From the NCBI GenBank assembly GCA_022036555.1, contig CM039132.1:53602748-53666747 (forward strand): DNA of 64,000 nucleotides, read 5' to 3'. Of this stretch, positions 33,299-43,835 are shown in pieces; position 1 is the stretch's first letter; each line of letters starts with the position of its first letter. Source of the DNA: Microstegium vimineum (lineage: Eukaryota; Streptophyta; Magnoliopsida; Poales; Poaceae). The translations under genes and the position numbers were made by a program. The notes under the pieces were generated by a model, which had not been told where the DNA came from, ran no database searches, and saw only the letters and a program-made list of their open reading frames with translations.

Positions 33299-34065
33299 TA
33301 GAGACTAGGATGTGGGAGGACTATGGATTCCCATAAAAGTAATAAAGCGAAGGTTGGGACCAAACTTAATGTACACATGAGTGGTAATAAATATGAGAAT
33401 AAATGATCATTAAAATCGTGTTCGAACATTGTTGCCTCTTGGGTATTTATAGGCCACATTCGGAAGGCGAGGTGAAACCACACGGTGGTCAACTACTCGG
33501 CGGCAGCTTGTTTACATATGTATAGGGCATGACAGTAACTTCATGTGCTCTTGCCAACTGCTTTCGTGACGGTGATGTTTGCGCCATCTTTAGGGTTATC
33601 GCTATAGGGGGTATAACCCCGGGTATCCACGACAAGAGACATGGGCCGCATCATCAGGGGTGGTCCAGCCCACAAGATCAAGACACGTGGCACACGACAT
33701 TGGTCGACGTGCACCACAAGGCTTTCAGAAGACATGAGTTACTATGACTCTTATGATATTGTAATCCAGATAGATTACCTACCATATAGTTGACTAGGAT
33801 ACTTTCTTTATAATCTTACCCCTCCAGAATATATAAGGAGGAATAGGAGTCTTTTAGACGATAACCCACATACAATCAACCAGAATATAGGAGGTAGGGT
33901 ATTGCGTCGTATCGACAGCCTAAACTGTCTAATCTTTGTGTCTTTGTGCATGTGTGACCATTCGTTTCCTAATCACGTGCACCTTCACCGGTCAATCTAC
34001 TACCATGAGCATACCCCTGGATAGACTACCGATCATATTTCATCGATAGTTGCCGCACCATGTAG
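33299..34065. other. Unassigned, LTR-like non-coding DNA
   Basis: Contains GGGTATTTATAGGCC (about 33440) and CCAGAATATATAAGGAGG (about 33825), either of which could be a TATA region of an old LTR, but no matching second copy or TG..CA boundary was found. Confidence 0.35.
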
Positions 34066-34245
34066 GTGGTACGCAGTGGCGGAGCTAGAGCAAAATTAAG
34101 GGGGTGCGCTGGCCTTGTGTGTGCATAGACTTTTACCGTATGAGTGCATATATGGTGAAAAAATAAACAAAATCACTGTTTTTAAAATTTCCGTGGGTGC
34201 GGCCGCACCCAGTAGCTTGAATATAGATCTGCCCCTAGTGGTACG
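34066..34245. mobile_element. hAT-type MITE with 8-bp target duplication
   Basis: A 164-bp element (34074-34237) flanked by GTGGTACG on both sides (34066-34073, 34238-34245). Ends CAGTGGCGGAGCTAG and, inverted, TAGGGGCAGATCTAT match at most positions. The 8-bp duplication fits hAT. Confidence 0.85.
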
Positions 34246-35308
34246 CATGCTTCTCCCATAGAGAGATGGTACGATTTCTGAGCTATGCATATTCTCTCTC
34301 AAGCTAGGCCCATAGTTCATGATTGGAGCTATAACTTGTGTCATCAACTCTGATGGCGAAGGGGGGATCATGGGGGTGGTGCAGTATAATAATGTCCTAA
34401 TCATGCCAGCTTTCGGTGCAATTGCGTTAAGAGCATGATGGACCAAAGATCAAGTACGACTACTAATCCTAAATGTGATCACACTCTTTATAGTGTCTTG
34501 ATCACTAGACCAAAAACAGATCATGTGGTTATACCTTTGTCTTAAGTCCCATTTTTGTTTTCCCTTTCTTCTTTTCCAAATGTAGAGCTCTTGATCAACA
34601 CTTGTGGCCATCACCTTTACCATGGCCATCATCTAGCTCCTTCACTTGGGTTAGACCATCCTATCTTAATCAAATACACTTTTAGACAAAGCATTAGTTC
34701 GGTAGGTTTCATTAATTAACCAAAACCAAACAAGGACATTCAATTGAACATCCTTTGATCAATTATTTTTGTTACCAAAACTTTCTTCGATCCTCCAAGG
34801 TATCAAATGACTTTCTTATTTGAGCCCACAATCGGACCATATGGGCCCTATGGGCCATTATGTTGTGTCTAACGAACAACATGGCCATTTGGACTAACAA
34901 CACTGACTAGTATACATGGTATAGTTCAAATGGATGCAAAGTGGCTTGGACTTAGGAAACATAGAGATTGGAGTGATCTACACATCAAGAAAGGCTTTAA
35001 AATACATGTTGAAGATCTACAAAACATGCTAGAAGTCTATACACTAAAAAGAAATTGAAGCCGAGTCAAAGAGATGGACGAATAGATTTTTTCTTATTAT
35101 TGTGGATCTACTCAAATTGATGTGGTATTAGTTCAAAGTTGTAGAGCTCTTTATTATCTTTCCAAAAATGTCCAAAACCATAAAAAGTAGAGTTTGGAGC
35201 TAATAGTTATAGTTGTCTTACCAAAGTAATGGGCTAATGCTGAAAAGGTAGGCTTAGCTAACCCTCAAGTTTGGGATAGCCAACTTTCCCTAGAAAAGTT
35301 GGGATAAG
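34246..35308. other. Intergenic AT-rich DNA
   Basis: No supported gene. Near 35240-35305 a short phrase (AGTTTGGGATAGCCAACTTT) recurs in diverged form beyond the next MITE (35795-35880), suggesting a short tandem repeat split by that insertion. Confidence 0.45.
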
Positions 35309-35788
35309 TAGGAATGGATGTGGATGTTAAAATATCTAAAAGATCTGGTATTCATATTTGTTTTAGCGTCGATACAAATATTCATATTTGTATTCAATTT
35401 TAATATATATACTAAGTGGATGTATCCATATATTCAGTTTCTATGATTTTTCTCTATCTGATTCCACACTCGTATTAAAAAATATATGAAATATCCAACA
35501 TTATCCTTATCTGCAAATAATGAAGTGCCATGTAAAGTTATCTAAAAACTTTTATCTATGAATAATTCTAGATTTAAATGATATCAACTTTAATGTAACA
35601 AATATTATGCATCATTTAAACTATTTAAACTTATCTACGTCCGAATGCAAATCTGCATTGGTGGCATTCATTTTGCATTTGTCCCCTATAATATTTGTAT
35701 TTATATCTAGATTCATATTAAAGTGTGGTAAATAGTGCTATACGTATTCAATTCAATACGGATCTAATTTGATATGAATCCATCCCTA
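35309..35788. mobile_element. Probable hAT-like MITE
   Basis: Starts TAGGAATGGATGTGGATG and ends, inverted, TAGGGATGGATTCATATC. Flanks GGGATAAG and GGGATAGC look like a diverged 8-bp duplication. The 480-bp AT-rich interior is non-coding. Confidence 0.6.
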
Positions 35789-35948
35789 GGGATAGCTAAC
35801 CTTAAAGTTGGGAGAGCCGACTTTGCCTAAAATGTTGGGATAGCGGACCTCAAAGTTAGGAGAACCAACTTTGCGCTGGTTTGTACTATAATGGCTAGCT
35901 CTGATGTAGTCACACAAACCCAAGTACTAGATGATGTAGTCACACAAG

Positions 35949-36028
35949 ACACATAACGTGAGGAACAAGTGGATGTAGAGAAGAAGAAGAAGACACATAA
36001 CGTGAGGAACAAATGGATGTAGAGAAGA
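35949..36028. repeat. Direct repeat GACACATAACGTGAGGAACA
   Basis: The string GACACATAACGTGAGGAACA followed by A(A/G)TGGATGTAGAGAAGA occurs twice (from 35949 and from 35992), leading into the trinucleotide tract. Confidence 0.85.
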
Positions 36029-36171
36029 GAAGAAGAAGAAGAAGAAGAAGAAGAAGAAGAAGAAGAAGAGGAGAAGAAGAAGAAGAAGAAGAAGAAGAAG
36101 AAGAAGAAGAAGAAGAAGAGAAAGAAGAAGAAGAAGAAGAAGAAGAAGAAGAAGAAGAAGAAGAAGAGAAA

Positions 36172-36203
<32 letters not shown>

Positions 36204-36300
36204 AGAAGAGGGAGAAGAAGAAGAGGGAGAAGAAGAAGAAGAAGAAGACGAAGAAGAAGAAGAAGACGAAGAGGAAGACGAGGAGGAGGAAGAAGAAGAC
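36029..36300. repeat. (GAA)n trinucleotide tract
   Basis: About 270 bp of GAA/GAG/GAC triplets. It opens Glu-rich frames on plus and Ser- or Leu-rich frames on minus; these are products of the repeat, not genes. Confidence 0.95.
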
Positions 36301-36343
36301 TCTAGTTGGTTGAACTCGAGACCGCTTTGTTGATCATAGGTCC

Positions 36344-36562
36344 TCATCGGGGCACCATGAATGCCCCGACATGAGGTACCTCCATCGGCACCTCTTCTTG
36401 CTGAGAGTGTCCTTCGGTTTGGAAGCCCTCCCAAGTGTATCGAGCAGAACCTCCCCTTCTTCTTCCATGAGAGCTATCCTCGGATGGGTGGGAGCGACGG
36501 GATGAGCTCCGACTCATAGCTTGCTTTATTGACTTGAATGTGGATGTCAATGGGTTCTTCAT
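36344..36562 (-). CDS. Hypothetical 72-aa ORF behind a TATA box
   Basis: Starts MKNPLTSTFKSIKQAMSRSS and is Ser/Arg/His-rich with no family recognised. It lies about 140 bp downstream (minus strand) of a TATAAAA box at 36700-36706, in DNA that shares the GGTCGGCCGACC palindrome with the Athila-type LTR at 39768-41549. It may be the start of an element-encoded protein whose rest is replaced by the trinucleotide tract. Confidence 0.35.
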   Translation of the reverse strand: MKNPLTSTFKSIKQAMSRSSSRRSHPSEDSSHGRRRGGSARYTWEGFQTEGHSQQEEVPMEVPHVGAFMVPR

Positions 36563-36699
36563 CTTTGGAGAGGAAGAAGAACACGGGCAAGACTAGGGAG
36601 AGTATCACTACTTGAAAGGAGAGAGCAAGGCAAGGAGAGGCTTGAGATAGAACTGAATTCTGGTTGAGGTGTGAGGGAATGAGCTCTCCTTGCATGGGG

Positions 36700-36706
36700 T
36701 TTTATA
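36700..36706 (-). promoter_or_regulatory. TATA box, LTR-like promoter
   Basis: CCCCTATAAAACCCC on the minus strand, followed by a C/T-rich leader and an ATG at 36562. Typical of LTR promoters. Confidence 0.5.
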
Positions 36707-36738
36707 GGGGAGAGGAGATGGCACCAAGGGGGTGCATG

Positions 36739-37363
36739 GGGTGGTCGGCCGACCACCCATGGGCATGCCCCTTGGGTGCCATGATCACACATTATGGTGG
36801 ATGTCCTTACAAAGCAAAAGAGGAAGAGGAGGTGACCATAGGGTGGTGGGGAACCCACTCATGGTTTCTCTAGTGCTTGGTGAAGGTGAAAGATGCTATG
36901 TGATGTGATAAAGGTTGAGTTAAAGTGGTCAAGATTCTCCTCTTTAAACAAAGAGTAGTAGGGGACAAAGGTATGTCATGCTTTGCTCAAAGGTGATTGA
37001 TGTGTTTTCTTTTTCAAAGCATGACAAAGTGAAAGTGGAAGGTGTCATGATTCCCCACTTTGGAAAAGGAGTAGTGGGAGACAAGGGTGTGACATGCTTT
37101 AACCAAAAGTGATTGATGTAAAGCATGACAAAGTAAAAGAGATGTCTCCTAAAGATAAATCTAATTTTTGAAAGCAACACTACTCAAATCATGAGATTCT
37201 TGGACAAAGGATGGTGGGGAATAAAGAGGGATGACCAAGTGGATCATAGGGTGGTCGGCCGACCACCCTAGTCCTCCATTTTTTTTCTTTTATAAAGGTC
37301 CCTAATTGATTCTCAATTCAGTAAGCCAAGATAGGGGGCATATGGGTGGTCGGACGACCACCC
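36739..37363. repeat. Three copies of a 20-bp palindrome
   Basis: GGGTGGTCGGCCGACCACCC at 36739-36758 and 37249-37268, with a one-base variant at 37344-37363. Related palindromes sit in the Athila-type LTR (about 40997, 41100, 41351). Confidence 0.85.
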
Positions 37364-37632
37364 TTATGACCCTACCTTTTTGTCAAATTTTAATGCTAAT
37401 CTAATTCTCAAGTTTTATTTAAACTAACTTTGTTATTTCTAAATTTTAAGTATGAAAGTAAAGGTTTTAACTAAATGAAAGAAGGGAAATAAAAGATAAC
37501 TACCGATTTACCTTTCGGCGAAGGCTCCTTGATTTTAAGTCCTCAGAGTAGGACTCTCCTTCTGGTTCATTCTTCGGGTGCACTTGATGGCTCCGGAGAT
37601 GGAGACCGCGGGGTGTGCACCTCCTTAGCTTT
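37364..37632. other. Non-coding segment after the gag-pro ORF
   Basis: AT-rich to about 37500, then G/C-mixed up to the stop codon at 37633. No pol sequence is seen here. Confidence 0.5.
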
Positions 37633-39621
37633 CTAGACCTGCCTTTGATTGGCAGGATCATCTTCTTGGAGTTCGTTGATCTTGGCCTCCGGGTTTTGCT
37701 TCTTTGGGCGCGGGGCTCGAACTCTTCTTCTCGGTGGTTGTGTGTTAACCTGCTTGTTAAGTTTATAACCGTTGAAAGCACACTTTACCTTATGACTCAG
37801 GAACTGGAAGTGTATTTGGCCCGATCCAACGTAGATGACCGCGTTGGTGGTGTTGAGGAAGGGCCTTCCCAGGATGACGGGTACTTCCACATTGGCTCCC
37901 ATGTCGAGAATGATGAAGTCGGTGGGGATGTACTCATCTTGGATGTTTACCAAGATGTCCCTCGCGAGTCCCTTGGGAAACCATATGGTTTGATCGGCCA
38001 TCTGCAGGCGAACACATGTGGGGACCAAAGGTCCTCCTAAGAGATTTTCATACATTACCTTTGACATAATGTTGACACCTGATCTGAGATCGCAAAAGGT
38101 AGTGTGGAATGTTTGTTGTCCAATTGAGCACTTGATCATCGGAAGGCCTGGATCTTCCTTCTTCATGATGAAGGGAGGATCGAGAAGATAGCCCCAATAG
38201 GAGCGTAGTGGAGGCTTACCGAACTTGGTTGTGACCATGTTAACATGCTCAATGGAGTCCTCTGGTTTCCCAAGGATCTTACCCTGTTCTAAGGATGGCA
38301 TAGTTGCTGCTAATTGAGCTAATTGGGTTTCTAGCATTTTATTAAAACTCAATTGATTTTTCATGGCAGTTGTGAAGCTATCCATTTTCTTACCAAAGCT
38401 TTCAAGAACTTTATCAGTGGCAATCATTTTCTTATTTATACCATCATTAATTCTAGATTGCCCTAGAATAAGATCTTTCAATGAAGGTTGATTATTATTG
38501 TAATTGTTATAACTACTATTACCTCCATTACCTTGGTAGAAGGGGCGTGAATTCCAGCTTCCTTGTTGGGGTCGAAACCTGTTGTTGTTTTTGTTGTTGC
38601 TGATGAAGTTCACGTCCTCCTTCGATGTCTCGGGGCAACTATGGCTCGAGTGATCATTTCCTATGCATACCTCACACCATGGATCAGCTTCAATGGCTTG
38701 TGTGGCGGCGACGGGATAGATGGCCTCTCGTTCCTTCTTGGAACTCTCTTCTATTTTCTTCATTAAGAGGTCCATCTTGGCAGAGAGCATGTCCACCTCA
38801 CTGACGGTGTGCATACCTCTCTTATTTGGCTGGAGACGTTCCTCACCCCAACCTTGGTTGGTCACCATCTTTTCGATGAGGTCCTTGGCACTTCTCACCG
38901 TGTGTTGGAGAAATGGCCCTCCAGCGGCAGCAGCAAGGTGACTACGGGCCATGCTGGTCATCCCGTGGTAGAACCCTTGAATCAGGAGCCAGTCGTCTAT
39001 CCCATGATGAGGACAGGCACGAACATACTCTTGGAGACGCTCCCATGCTTCGGGAATCGTCTCGTCAGATTGTTGCTGGAAGCTTGAGATCTTTCCACGA
39101 AGGGCATTGGTTTTGCCCGTCGGGAAGAACTTCTTGAGGAATGCATTAGCACACCTCTCCCATGTAGTGGCTTCTTCTTTGTGGGCGTAGAACCATTGCT
39201 TCGCCTTCCCCAATAGAGAGAATGGGAAAAGGCGAAGACGAATGGCGTCAGACGCCACTCCCTTGATAGTGAATGTGCCACATAACTCCATGAAGTGCTG
39301 GAGGTGAGCATTGACATCCTCATGGGGCTTCCCGCAGAATGGATTAGCCTGCACCATGTGGATCAAGGCGGGCTTCAGCTTGAAGGTGGCATCCCCGAAG
39401 TTGACCTCGGGGCCCTGAGCTACGTGGGTAGCTGACGGAGCCGAGAAGTCAGAGATCGCCTTCTGGGCCATAGCTTCCTTGAGTGGTGGTGTAGAGCTTC
39501 CTTCCTCCAACGGATTCAGGTTCGAAATGAACCTCTGAGGTGGGACTTGACGACGTCTAGACCTCCTCAACAGCTGCTTAGGATCCTCTAGGTAGTTTCC
39601 CGGCAGTTGGAAACCGCTCAT
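37633..39621 (-). CDS. Athila-like gypsy Gag-protease polyprotein, 662 aa, uninterrupted
   Basis: Gag packages element RNA; the protease would mature it. The capsid-type gag domain spans about residues 75-255 (FKLKPALIHMVQANPFCGKP, LFPFSLLGKAKQWFY, FLKKFFPTGKT). A zinc knuckle CX2CX4HX4C is at 316-329 (CEVCIGNDHSSHSC). Asn-rich and coiled-coil parts follow. The protease fold comes at about 490-610, with ILGRPFL near its end. The active-site position reads DLRSG (511-515), where this lineage normally has D-L-G-A-S or similar, so the catalytic loop is altered. A basic tail (RRRVRAPRPKKQN) ends it. The 5' LTR and PBS lie upstream on the same strand; no RT, RNase H or integrase follows, so the element depends on others. 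The full open frame over 2 kb argues for recent or selected coding function. Confidence 0.9.
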   Translation of the reverse strand: MSGFQLPGNYLEDPKQLLRRSRRRQVPPQRFISNLNPLEEGSSTPPLKEAMAQKAISDFSAPSATHVAQGPEVNFGDATFKLKPALIHMVQANPFCGKPHEDVNAHLQHFMELCGTFTIKGVASDAIRLRLFPFSLLGKAKQWFYAHKEEATTWERCANAFLKKFFPTGKTNALRGKISSFQQQSDETIPEAWERLQEYVRACPHHGIDDWLLIQGFYHGMTSMARSHLAAAAGGPFLQHTVRSAKDLIEKMVTNQGWGEERLQPNKRGMHTVSEVDMLSAKMDLLMKKIEESSKKEREAIYPVAATQAIEADPWCEVCIGNDHSSHSCPETSKEDVNFISNNKNNNRFRPQQGSWNSRPFYQGNGGNSSYNNYNNNQPSLKDLILGQSRINDGINKKMIATDKVLESFGKKMDSFTTAMKNQLSFNKMLETQLAQLAATMPSLEQGKILGKPEDSIEHVNMVTTKFGKPPLRSYWGYLLDPPFIMKKEDPGLPMIKCSIGQQTFHTTFCDLRSGVNIMSKVMYENLLGGPLVPTCVRLQMADQTIWFPKGLARDILVNIQDEYIPTDFIILDMGANVEVPVILGRPFLNTTNAVIYVGSGQIHFQFLSHKVKCAFNGYKLNKQVNTQPPRRRVRAPRPKKQNPEAKINELQEDDPANQRQV

Positions 39622-39742
39622 AAACTGTCTGGCTTCACAAGAAAGGAAGACATAGACAGGGGTAAGCCCCTATGACTAATTGATAACTAAGTTAACGATA
39701 ATTTCCGGATTCAATCTAATTAAAATTTCTAGGCTATGCTTT

Positions 39743-39759
39743 CCCCGACAACGGCGCCA
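39743..39759 (-). other. Primer-binding site of the Athila-like element
   Basis: Minus-strand TGGCGCCGTTGTCGGGG just inside the LTR, the usual PBS class of this lineage. A diverged second copy lies at 39815-39831, 72 bp away. Confidence 0.85.
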
Positions 39760-39767
39760 GAAATGCT

Positions 39768-41549
39768 TGTTGACACTTATTAGTGTCGCACCACAAATAG
39801 AGATAAATCCCTATCCCCGGTAACGACGCTAGAAATGCTTAGAGGTATTTTCTTATGACTATTGGATAAATCCGCAAGCGCACAGATTATACCGCTATAG
39901 CACTTCACCTAGGAGTATTCCAAGGTATCGTAATTTATTTTATCCCAAGGGAAAGCAAAGCTAGAAATGATAATTAGAGAGAGATCCTAGAAACTACCTT
40001 AACTGAGTACCAACTAGTAAAGGGGGTAAATGATAAATGTGATAGGAAGGGGTTTTGATGAATGAACAAGCCAAGGTAATTGATACTTAGAATGGACTAG
40101 ATAGATTAGCTAGGTGGGAGGACAACGAGAGAGTACAAAGGACTCCTAAGCAATTCACTCTACTTTAATATACTTAGCTAATTAACTAGACTAAACACTA
40201 TAGTTTGTCTCCTCAATACAAGTATGCTAGGAGAGGGGATAGATCAGTAGGAGGACAAAACTCCTATCAGACCGTGCCCTACTGTTGTCTTGAAGCCCTA
40301 CCTTTTAATAACTTATCTGACACGCGTGGTGGAATACAAAGACTAGATAGAGATGTCACCTTCTACTAGCATCCACAAACAATCCGCGCAATAAGCGGTA
40401 ATCAAGGATAAGATAATGTATAAGCACCACACTTACACACAACTTAATACTTTGATTATGATCAATAACCAAAGCATCCTATGACAGGCAATGATCGCAT
40501 ACAAGAAAGGTCACTAGGATCACAGACTATAAATGTAAAGGCTATTAAAGAGCAAAAGCATATAACAATACTATATCTAGTATAGTAATGCTCAAAGTAA
40601 ATACTAAGTAAAGTAAAGGGAAAAGATAATATATTAATAAAGATAAAGTCTTACAAAGAAGGAAAGATACAAGAGCTATACCAGACTTCCCCGAAGACAA
40701 CTCCGGAAATCCCGAGCAAGCTCGACTCAACTCTAACTCCCACTCTAGACTAACTACTAGAACAATTCTAAGGAATGGAGCTTGTAGGCTTCTTCACCAT
40801 ATGTAGAGAGGGGGGAGTGACCCTCTATTTATAGTGGGAGGTGGAGTAGGGGCTACTCCATCGCCATGTCATCGATCTAGGGCCTTCCATCCTCCACCCT
40901 TGGATCAACCGACCTTGAAACCGACCAAGGCATGGTTGGTTGTGATCCAACACGTGGGGAGAAGGTATGGCGATTGGGGGGACCCAACCGACCTAGGGGT
41001 GGATCGGCCGATCCACCCTATGGCTAGTGGGTCCTCCCTTGCCTCCTTGGATGAGGTCCCACTAGTCAGGGACTGAGTGGGGGCCTTTTGGGCCTAAGTG
41101 TGGATCGGCCGACCCCCCCTTGGGGGTTCTGGCCCACCTCTGCTGTCCTGAGGCTGGCCCCAATTGTCATTGGTGGTAGTTGCTGGTTCTGAGTTGGTTG
41201 TCACGTTTATCTCCTTGGTGTGGGCCCATGAATCCTTGTGCTTTGCTTGTGAGCTGTTGAGAGAAAGCACAGAGTGATCTAGTGGTTGGAAATCACTCTT
41301 GAGTGCCTCTCTTGGATCATGGTCGAGAGGGAGAGCCAGGTGGGCCCATAGGGTGGTCGGCCGACCCCCTATGTGGGTCCCACTGGCTCTCACTTGCTTC
41401 ATTTCTTCATCCCTGCATTCAAACACTCATGTACATGTGGAACTAGTTATTTGATAAACTATGCTCATGATGTGTTTGTTTTATCCCTGATCCGGAGATT
41501 GGTGGCATCATTTTAAGTATAGAAAAGTTGGTCATAATTTGTGCCAACA
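39768..41549 (-). repeat. Athila-like 5' LTR
   Basis: On the minus strand it runs TGTTGGCACAAATTATGACC to GTGTCAACA. A TATA box (CTATAAATAG, complement of 40825-40834) lies in the middle. Most of 39845-40810 is closely related to 59030-60005. No matching 3' LTR is seen on the low-coordinate side within the window. Confidence 0.82.
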
Positions 41550-42323
41550 CCCATGCTTGCTAGTCAGGCTGGGGCCACAACTTCTTGCTTGCGTGCCCAT
41601 GTGGCCCTATGGCGGTGGCTGGGCGGCAACAACCTGGATTTGGACGGCCAGAGCTCTCCCTACCGTCGTTAACCTTGGTCCTCCTCTACTCTCGTCAATA
41701 GATCCGGTCCATACAGCGCCAAACTTGCATGGGCTCCATGCTCGCGTCGCTACCCACCGGCGTTGTGCTCCATACACGGGTGCTCGAGCTGACGAGCAGT
41801 AGCCGCCACCACTGCCACCAGCATGCGCAAGCAACCCAACCAACGTGGCCACACGGTCAGCAATGCCACAGACATGTTCTAGGCGGCCGCGACTTGTGCT
41901 CCCATCGACGCGGCTACTGCAGATGAGCAAGGGAGGTAGGAGGAAGAAGAAGCAAATGACATGTGGGTCCTCCATGTTAGTGATAGGGCGAGGGAGGGTG
42001 ACGGGAGAAAGAGAGAGCGGAGGGGAGAATGAGAGAGAGTGACGATGGCCTAATGCATGTTGGCGGTCTATACACATATGTGTCTGACAATGGGTTCTTG
42101 TACGTGGTAACCATAAAAAATGACATAGATGAGAGAGAGATAAAAATATAATGATACATCTTCAAATAGGCGAATTGTAATGGCATATCTCAAAACTCGA
42201 AGAATTGTAATGACCTAGATAAAAAATAGTTTTTTTCCACCACCCAGCCTATCGTGCTTGTGTTGGACCAAAATAACAGATTTCTGGTCATATTGTAGGG
42301 CCGCGGGATTCTAGATAACTATG
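41550..42323. other. Intergenic DNA
   Basis: GC-rich around 41550-41900, then simple GA-rich DNA; open frames there show no recognisable domain. Confidence 0.45.
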
Positions 42324-42648
42324 TGGGTGTTTGGATTGAGGGGCTAATGTTTAAACCATGTCACATCAAATATTTGGATGGTAACTAGTAGGATTAAACA
42401 TGAGCTAATTATAAAACTAATTACAGGAGTAGACTAATTAGTGAGATGAAACTATTAAACATAATTAATCCATCATTAGCAAATATTTAGTGTAGCATCA
42501 CATTGTCAAATCATGAACTAATTAGATTTATTAGATTCATCTTGCAAATCAAACTCAATCTTTATAATGTGTTTTGTAATTAGTCTATATTTAATACTAT
42601 AAATTAAGGTCAAATATATTATGTGACACCTCTAAAGTTTACTACACG
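42324..42648. mobile_element. Palindromic MITE, right end cut by an LTR insertion
   Basis: Starts GGGTGTTTGGATTGAGGGGC. The left half (ATGTCACATCAAATATTTGG, AAACTAATTACA) pairs inverted with the right half (TGTAATTAGTCTATATTTAA, TATTATGTGACAC). The expected right terminus is missing where the Tat LTR begins at 42649. Confidence 0.7.
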
Positions 42649-43808
42649 TGTCGGATACCTAATTTAACGGTAAACTTTCAAAAACAATCAACATCTAAAG
42701 ATCTATCGATAACCATCTGAGAAAAGATGAGAGGCCCATCGAGGCCAAGTCGTCGCAGGCCCACGAAGGGAGAGGCACGGGACTCGCAACCTAGCCGGCC
42801 TAGGTAGGCAGACGTGCCCCGGGCAGACGTGACTCCGCCTCGCCCGACGCTGAAAGCGATGCAGCTCCGCAAACCACAGAAGACGTGAAGGACGTCGGAG
42901 GTAGAGGAATGACCCATTTAACCCTGTCTAGAAGGAAGCAGCCACCAACCATTAGCCGCTGACGGTGCATCCTCCACGAGATAAGAACGAAGGTACAGAA
43001 CCACGAAGAATCGTACATCCCGTATAATCCAGTGCTCAGGATAATGCTCTGGCTCCTGCCCGAACGGAGACATGTCGAGTGCCCCCAATCAGGATGGGAC
43101 GGAGCAGGATTCATGGACATATAGGCATCATGCCACTCGCGGAAGCGAAGTCAGTCTCATGCGCCCCCGGCCCCTACAGGAACTCTTCGAATAGGGGAAC
43201 ATCGAGTACGGGGAGGCCACAGAGTAACATAGTCCATTGGTCAGGTATGAAGGAATCTGTCGTATACAAAAAGAATTGGTGGAAGGTACAACGGTACAAC
43301 GGACGCCCATGACTCTATCCTACTATGGGCTCAACCGGACCCCCCCCATATTTCCGGCGGTGCAACAAAGGGCCAACACGACACCCCGCCTCCGACCAAG
43401 TACAAGGGAAATAAGAATATAGTATTATGTGTGTCCGCCATCCTTCCTGAGGAAGACAAGGATAAGGCGCAGCCTCCCAGGTAGATTCTCCTCGACGCAT
43501 GCTTGTAACTCCCCTGAGCTCCTTGCGACTATAAAAGGAGGGCAAGGGGGACGACGCCAAACATCGAACAACACAGCTAGAGCACTGCATATTCATACAC
43601 TGTAGTATTCAGAGACCTGGGATTCATACTCCCTCTCTCGACCCAGCTTGTATACCCTCTCCAAGAATAGATAAGGAACATGAGCAGCTACTCACTGGAC
43701 GTATGGATTTCTTGCCCGAACCAGTATAAACCTCTTGTCTCTTTGTCTCACCATTCAGAACCCGACACACGTACAAATTTACTCCTTGGTAGTTTCTAAA
43801 CACCGACA
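42649..43808 (+). repeat. Tat-type gypsy 5' LTR
   Basis: Begins TGTCGGATACC and ends AACACCGACA. TATAAAAG at 43530-43537 is a likely promoter. The start is inferred from the TGTCGG end motif and the break in the adjacent MITE. Confidence 0.75.
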
Positions 43809-43810
43809 GT

Positions 43811-43829
43811 TGGCGCGCCAGGTAGGGGG
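43811..43829 (+). other. Primer-binding region of the Tat element
   Basis: TGGCGCGCCAGGTAGGGGG directly follows the LTR, a signature of grass Tat-type gypsy elements. Confidence 0.88.
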
Positions 43830-43835
43830 CATCGC

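Noticed and set aside
35940..36434. Poly-Ser (minus) and poly-Glu (plus) frames
   Set aside because: Direct products of the GAA trinucleotide tract, without start context or domain.
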